A stretch of 64,000 nucleotides of DNA from Corticium candelabrum (lineage: Eukaryota; Porifera; Homoscleromorpha; Homosclerophorida; Plakinidae): assembly GCF_963422355.1 (NCBI RefSeq), contig NC_085085.1:10206258-10270257 (forward strand), written 5' to 3'. Of the stretch, positions 58,259 to 64,000 are shown piece by piece; the first letter of the stretch is position 1, and each line of letters begins with the position of its first letter. The notes beneath the pieces are model-generated. The model was not told where the DNA came from and made no database searches. It saw only the letters and a list, made by a program, of their open reading frames with translations. The translations under genes and the position numbers were made by a program.

Positions 58259-59320
58259 CACACACATGCTACTGCACTACACCACACCAGACTTTGAAGT
58301 TGTGAACGGATTGACTGTTATTATATTTATATACTAAAACTGCATTTTTGTTTACTAGAGCTTATGCTAAATATCACTGCTTAACTTTTTGTCTCTAATC
58401 TTTGTAGCAAGTTTCTTCTGATGAAGAGTCAGATGATGATGACAGCAGTGATGATAGTGTGTTCGGCTTTCTTACTGCCATTAGCCTTCAACATCCTAAA
58501 GTAATAACATGTCTGTTGAAGAAATAAATGTTGCAATGTAATTTAGGGCTTGCTCTGTAATGTGATTTAGAGCAAAAATTGTATTGGCAGTTTGTGTGAA
58601 ATGATAGAAAGCAAAGCATCTCTTAGTGGCAGCAGTGAGATATTGTGTGCTCTAAGGGATAAAGCGAATTGTGTGGGGTGGATTGTAAGTGAGAGACTTG
58701 TGAATATTCCACATCAGATCGCTGTACCTCTCTACAAAAATCTTGTGTATGATATCATTCATTAATACATAGACAACTTCTTGTACAAGTGATGTTTTTG
58801 TTTAGCAAAGAACTTAGAACAGCAAGGAAGGTATTTCGTTCTACAAATATTGCTTAGGAAGACGTGTGCTTTAGTGACAACCTTTGAATTGAAGGAGAAA
58901 CACTTTGATTTTAACTATTTCATGATTATGAGCAAAGGCTACAAGAGTCGACAAACTCAGGACAAGCAGACAAAAAAGAAAAGGGTGAAAGCCAAAGAGA
59001 TGGAAAACCATAAATCCAACAATATTGACCACATTGACGGTGAAATGGTGTACTGCAACACAGAAGATCAACTGTTTAGTCAGGTCTGTTTTATTTCATA
59101 TGTTGTGTTACTTATGTACAGTTTTTTGCGAACATACCATGTGCAGGTAGCAACAGCTTCTTTGTGTTTTCCTGTGACTGAGGGTAGAGACTCAGCTTTG
59201 TCAGGTGACTGGAGTTATGATGATTGTGAATTGAAGCCGTATCGAATGATAATGCTTATTGAAAGTAGCCAATTTTACAGTGCAGCGAATAATGTAGGCG
59301 GGCTTTTTAGTAGCAATTAG
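56769..59320 (+). CDS. BCCIP: BCCIP/Bcp1 family protein, about eight exons
   Basis: Homologue of BCCIP (yeast Bcp1): a nuclear protein that in other species escorts ribosomal protein uL14/Rpl23 and supports large-subunit assembly, and in vertebrates binds BRCA2 and p21. Exons: 56769-56879 (MDESRPKRRKAK, basic then acidic), 56933-57007 (EIQVDFEALQLHADDLDGVR), 58025-58105 (MVNVAEIADMIVSQSHIGSV), 58408-58500 (an acidic DEESDDDDSSDD run then VFGFLTAISL), 58571-58746 (VSERLVNIPHQIAVPLYKNL), 58806-58830 (KELRTARK), about 58894-59083 (FNYFMIMSKGYKSR, Lys-rich, ending NTEDQLFSQ) and 59147-59320 (GDWSYDDCELKPYRMIMLI). Segment order follows the human protein. The acceptor of exon 7 is unclear: phase requires a start near 58894 or 58897, where acceptors are weak. 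The 59084-59146 intron is in frame, so it could be retained. Two short upstream ORFs precede the start. Confidence 0.9.
58205..58266. repeat. (AC)n microsatellite
   Basis: About 60 bp of AC with one GC interruption, in the third BCCIP intron. Confidence 0.95.
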
Positions 59321-59706
59321 AAGAATGCAAGTGCTACGCGTTACTGAAGAAGGTTGATTATAATTTGATTACATTTTTGCCATGTTGAAATGCATGTAGA
59401 TGTCTTGCAACAGATTTGAGCACACTTATCATTCCGAAACACTGCATTGTATAGAAGCTTTATTTCAGGAACATCTAAATTTATTTAGGCATCATTAAAT
59501 AAATGAGGTACTGCTATAAGTAATCATGCAGTGTTCTCTATAATTCATCACTCTCCCTACTCACAATGACCTAAAAATTCTTTAGTAGTGTCTGTTCAAC
59601 ATATGTGTAGACTACAACTCTGATTGTACATTACTGTAGTTCTAGCTTGCATAACGAAGAGCTTGGAAATTTGGAAAAGTGAAAGCATGTGGTAGAAATA
59701 AGAGGT

Positions 59707-60464
59707 AGTATGCAAAATGAAGTGGGACATTTACGGCGCCTACTGTATCAACACATTACGTGGTCTGGATACCGAGGACGAATGGATGGCGAAGAGACTG
59801 GTCGAACCAGCGATCTAGAAGGTCTGGCTGGGATGTATGCGTACTGCTATTTATTTAAACAGTCGTATCCTTTTGACATGCCAGCCTTTGAAGCCAGAAG
59901 TGCGGAATTGTTCACGTCTGAGCTTTCAGACGAGTGTACAGTGCAAGTGACGTCACAGGAAAAAGGCTTTACAGATGTATCCGCACTGACCAGTGATGAA
60001 CATGAACAGGTTGCTCAATCCGATAAATGATAATGCTGTTAGTCAAATCAAAGAGACTACTACGTAGTATAGTTGACGGACGAGAGAGCAGACGATCGTT
60101 TTATTTTTAGTCACACGTACAGTCATCAGTGCTAGTGTAATATTTATTAGAGCAGCATGACAGTCACCTGTACGACGAGCCTGATGGGTGGAGGCGTGGC
60201 GATAGAAAGGGTGACGCAGAGAAAGCAGCTCTCAAGATTCTTGGATATGATGTAGAGAGAATTCCAGTCAACGCCAGAGGTGCAGTTTCAAAGTGAGTGC
60301 TAACGTACAAGGTTAATCTGTTGCAATTGTGACTTCTACCAAAGAATTCGTAGTTTGCAAAATGTTGTGACCAGTGCTGTTTCTGTTTTTGTGAGTACAA
60401 TGGAGATTGTCAACCCAGTCTCAGCAGTTTAACTGTTATATACTGCTCACCAAATTGACACATG

Positions 60465-60553
<89 letters not shown>

Positions 60554-61209
60554 TACCACCACCACCACCACCACCACCACACCACACCTCACCACACCAC
60601 ACCGAAGGCCATTCTTATTTATAAAAATCACTCATGGCCTTATCTAAGGCAACCAATTATGTTCTTTGCATGGCTGTTAAAAAACTATACCGGTATATCA
60701 CAGAAGTTCTTGTTTAGTCTTACCTCAAGAGTGGTTTTGGGCATGTGTCTAGGACTTTGTAATAGCAATCAAGAGTTTCTAAGTCTTACAGAAATATAGA
60801 GCAACGTTACCATTGCTGTTGTTGTTGCTGCTGTTGTTGTTTTCAACTCAATTTCCAGGTCTCAAAACGTGGGCAACAACAGATTTTACATTGTCTATAT
60901 TCTTGTTTATTTACAAGGGGTGCTATTGTTCCTGGTCTGGACTACTTTAGCATTTGGGCACTAGGCCGTGATGGTATTCCACCGGTATTGAAACACAGCA
61001 AATCAAACAAGACCAGGTACTTAATGAAAATGATTCAACGACACGTTGAGTCAAGTCTCAATACCCGGAAGAGAGAATATGAACATTTTACTGGTCAGCC
61101 ATACAGTTCAGTGTCGCCACCACAGTACATAGCAAACTCTAGACAGTCGGGTCATTGGAAAATGATAAAGTGCTTAGAAGAATTTCTTAGTTATTGTAAT
61201 CGATTGTAA
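59707..61209 (+). CDS. Unrecognised protein gene, at least three exons
   Basis: I do not recognise this family. Model: exon 1 59707-60009 (MQNEVGHLRRLLYQHITWSG, then GLAGMYAYCYLFKQSYPFDM) ending CAG before GTTGCT; exon 2 about 60151-60291 (DSHLYDEPDGWRRGDRKGDA, EKAALKILGYDVERIPVNAR) ending AA before a consensus GTGAGT; exon 3 about 60916-61209 (GAIVPGLDYFSIWALGRDGI, then FLSYCNRL and TAA). The exon 2 to 3 junction keeps phase (AA plus G gives Lys). The exon 2 acceptor (TATTAGAG) is less certain. EKAALKILGYDVERIP faintly resembles a RAP-domain helix-strand, not enough to assign. It starts 390 bp after the BCCIP stop in the same orientation. The intron before exon 3 holds a long (AC)n tract. 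The start codon is the first ATG in the open frame. Confidence 0.45.
60465..60602. repeat. (AC)n then (ACC)n microsatellite
   Basis: About 84 bp AC followed by ACC and CACACC-type triplets to about 60602, inside an intron of the unrecognised gene. The poly-His ORFs here are artefacts. Confidence 0.95.
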
Positions 61210-62052
61210 TCTTAATGGTTTACATCTTTTCTTATTGTCATCACAGTACAGTACCATTTATGTTTTTCAAGACTTTAGCTACTAGTATAACTAATTTACT
61301 ATCTAGGTAATAGTGATTTTGGGTATGTAGATATTTTTATAGAATACTTGCAATTGGATTAGAAGCAGCTAATGCACAAAGATCTAGTGAGTACAAGAGT
61401 GATCGACTGAGTCTGACTGCCAGTTGAGTTGTAGAATCATGCAGCTGCAGGGCAAGCGTATTACATTGTAACCATGCAACAGTGTTTCTCGAACAATCAT
61501 AATATGGCTAAGCATTTTATTCTTGAACATGTCTGACACGTATATTCTATAGTCTAGTATGATACTGTTCATGATATGGAGGTAAACACCCGATGAAGGT
61601 GGCATGATATGACTACTGCTAAACACGAATCCAAACCATTCACGAATCATGATGGGTTTCAAAATTCAACAATTTCCAAATTGGCATACAGGAATGCCTA
61701 GGCTTGTGTTCTAGGGATCGCTGCCAAACGTGACCATGCACTTCACCGCATTTCACAATTGTATACGTACCCTTTTCGATCAAATTACCTTTCAACTTGA
61801 ATCACTTGTTGGTCTAGCCTGGTCATTAATTAACGTATGGGAGACAAGAACACATTGACAAAGTGTGATGCTCGTAGTAGAATTTTGCTGCGCTGTACGT
61901 TGTCAACGAATTTTCTTTACTTTGTCGTTTAATTGCTATACCTACCCACAAACTCAATATAAAAAATTCTAATTAATTAACCGCTGTTATAAGTGGGCCT
62001 GACTACGAGGCTGCCCTAACGCGCTAGCGTGCAACTTTAGTGGAGCCGAACG
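61210..62052. other. Intergenic, no gene recognised
   Basis: AT-rich spacer between the unrecognised gene and the next plus-strand gene. No domain or repeat noticed. Confidence 0.5.
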
Positions 62053-62882
62053 ATGCAAGACTCGAGCTCAGAGGATGATAGTAATAAAGAAATGCGTGAG
62101 TCAGAGATTGACACCGCTGTAGGCCGGGTGTTGGCAGTGCGTATTGAAGGACAAGACGATCCTATTGGGTTTGTACGCGTTGCGAGAGGACAGACGTTTA
62201 CGTTATCTAGCATACGGCAGAAGATGATATTGGAGTTGGACTGTCTTCCTGTAAGAGTGCTGTGTATTTCTAGGTGTACGCGCATTTCTAGATGTCTTAA
62301 TTAATCGCGTGCTCAATTTAATTGCTAATTTGCATCTAGACTTATCAGCCAAATCATCTTTAGTGTTACAGTACGTTTCATTCTCTGAGTGTCTGTTTCA
62401 GCAGTAGGTTATATACTCACATGTATGTACCCATGACAAAATCTCGTGGCAAGTCACCACGAATTTGTTATGAAAATTTGCAATCCACGAATCTGCTGTG
62501 AATCGCCGCGGATTCACAGTGGATTTGCTGTGATCTGTCCTGGATTCGATGTGATTCGCTGCGAATCGTAACCATTGCCCCGAGACTTTTTCATGGGTAG
62601 CATTTGAAATATTTCTGTTTGGACCATTGTCATTACAAATGCACAAACGTTGAACTGCAATGTCATCTGCCATCCATTGTAAGGAAGCATCCTGTGCGTT
62701 GTTTTTGCTGACAATTGCAAAGTCGTCTAGATGATGTGTCAAGTCATGTCTTAGAAAATGTCTAGGTTGTTTGCTCACGTGGAGTCATTTGACTTACTTT
62801 TGTTGCTGAGTGTAGCGAGGCTTCTAATCCGGGTCACACGATAGAAATGGGCGTGGTCCTATATGGGTCTCCATCGAGCTTT

Positions 62883-62932
<50 letters not shown>

Positions 62933-63072
62933 TGGGTGGGTGGTTGTGGGTGGGGTGTAGGGTGGGTGGGTGGGTGGTGGTTGGTTGTGGGTGGGGTGTA
63001 GGGTGGGTGGGTGGTTGGCTGGTTGGGTGGTTGGTTGGTTGGTTGGTTGTGGGTGGGGTGTAGGGTGGGTGG

Positions 63073-63127
<55 letters not shown>

Positions 63128-63162
63128 TGGGTGTGTGTGGGTGTGTGTGTGTGCGTGTGTGT

Positions 63163-63218
<56 letters not shown>

Positions 63219-64000
63219 ACACATCTCAAAATTTCTCCTCTCCACGACCACGTTTCATGATAGGACCTACCTTAAAAAATCGTTTCCGTGTTCGACTACA
63301 GATGAGTCTAAGAACGATTTGTGGAAGTGACCAAACGGTGGCAAAAACGCTTCACGGACTTTCATCGCCCCATCCTTTTGTATTGTAGCTATGGACTGTG
63401 TGTACGTGGCAACCAAGAAACACCTTCAGGAGCTGAATGCCACCTACAGTCAACTATTCACACATCAGTATGATCAAATCTTTACTACACTGTCCTTCAT
63501 CTGTTGATAGTCAATGTTTGCTGATACATGTATCAATTTCTATGTCAGTAAATGCCATAGCAGTGTTGTTACAATGGAACTGAGTGCATACCTAGACTGT
63601 ACATTTCAATTGTCTTATATCAGGCCTATATACGTAATCTAAACTACTAGGAAGTTTGCATGTTTACTTCCATGACAGCGTTTCAGTAGACGGTCTGAAA
63701 ACTCCATTGGACGTGTTACTCACGAACGCGAGGCGCCTACGGATACCATACAACTAGTTAAATATTTAAATGTCAATTTGTGTCTTTTAGGAAAACTTCT
63801 GTTTTTTAATTTCTTCAACAATGACTGCTTTCAACTGCCCTGTGTCTGTGAAACAAGAACAATATGAACGACTAGACAAGGATTCTCACATAATAGTGAT
63901 TCGTATTGCTGATCATATGGCAACCACATCATCTAAAGGCATTAACGCTGAACAGATGAAAGAAAAGTCTCTATCTGAATCAGAGTTTAGTATGTCAGAT
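62053..64000 (+). CDS. Unidentified gene with possible ubiquitin-like N-terminus, runs off the window
   Basis: Exon 1 62053-62250 starts [20 protein letters not shown] and goes on to [20 protein letters not shown] and LELDCLP, then a GTAAGA donor. The next in-phase exon starts at 63791 after [45 protein letters not shown], then an open frame to 64000. Joined, the strand-helix-strand order (RVARG, SIRQKM..EL, PENFCFL, PVSVKQE, IIVIRI) looks like a beta-grasp or doublecortin-like fold at residues about 40-100. I cannot name the family. A short open stretch at 63392-63470 could be an alternative exon but breaks this fold. The intron (1540 bp) is mostly GT/GGGT repeats in its middle. Confidence 0.5.
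62883..63217. repeat. Compound GT / GGGTGG minisatellite
   Basis: (GT)n, then about 135 bp with three copies of a TTGTGGGTGGGGTGTAGGG-type unit and GGTTGGTT runs, then (GT)n with scattered GGG to 63217, about 335 bp in all. Runs of GGG and GGGG separated by 1-4 bases on the plus strand fit a G-quadruplex pattern. It lies in the first intron of the 62053 gene. All ORFs across it are artefacts. Confidence 0.95.

Noticed and set aside
63392..63490. Open stretch starting [10 protein letters not shown] as a main exon of the last gene
   Set aside because: Using it breaks the phase and the strand-helix order gained by joining 62250 directly to 63791; no good donor follows in frame.

Overview
The window is nuclear DNA of an animal, most likely an early-branching marine invertebrate such as a sponge; the phylum is a guess. 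Evidence for an animal: spliced homologues of conserved eukaryotic genes (DHX15/Prp43 and BCCIP) with ordinary GT-AG introns, long (AC)n and (CT)n microsatellites, and a heavy load of decayed hAT, Tc1/mariner, Tigger/pogo and Ty3/gypsy copies. No rRNA, confident tRNA or CRISPR was seen.

Layout. 1-14.4 kb: the 3' half of a DHX15 gene (+ strand, six exons, 2373-14395). Its introns hold a 1.7 kb foldback element, a 1.64 kb Tc1-like deletion derivative with TA duplications, several small inverted-repeat elements, and an inverted-repeat unit carrying a broken RecQ-like helicase. 15.3-18.7 kb: a dead hAT element. 20.4-20.6 kb: a THAP zinc-finger remnant. 20.6-28.5 kb: broken gypsy elements (- strand), a broken Tigger/pogo transposase and a CpG-rich MITE. 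28.9-30.4 kb: a decayed gene with a Cys-rich CXC tail. 31.4-35.2 kb: a gypsy element with a large pol deletion. 36.9-37.7 kb: an LTR-gag fragment. 38.9-40.1 kb: a decayed DDE-like transposase. 41.2-43.5 kb: a Tc1/IS630-type transposon with tandem subterminal repeats. 44.6-48.6 kb: a broken CXC-domain gene split by a 3.3 kb chimeric LTR element in which the 3' half of pol is replaced by the C-terminal part of a restriction-like-endonuclease retroelement. 49.0-49.4 kb: a heptamer array that flips orientation at its centre. 51.5-55.7 kb: gypsy tails, and an apparently intact hAT element (771-codon ORF, terminal inverted repeats, 7-bp target duplication).

56.5-64 kb is gene-dense on the + strand: BCCIP (56769-59320), an unrecognised spliced gene (about 59707-61209), and a gene that starts at 62053 and runs off the window end. 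A small palindromic element lies just upstream of BCCIP.

DHX15 (spliceosome disassembly and ribosome biogenesis helicase) and BCCIP (ribosome biogenesis and genome stability) are housekeeping genes; nothing here shows that they are co-regulated. Most of the rest is a layered record of transposon insertion and decay. The likeliest mobile copies are the hAT at 52863-55715 and, less surely, the CpG-rich MITE at 28030-28477. All boundaries and family calls were made by eye, without database searches.
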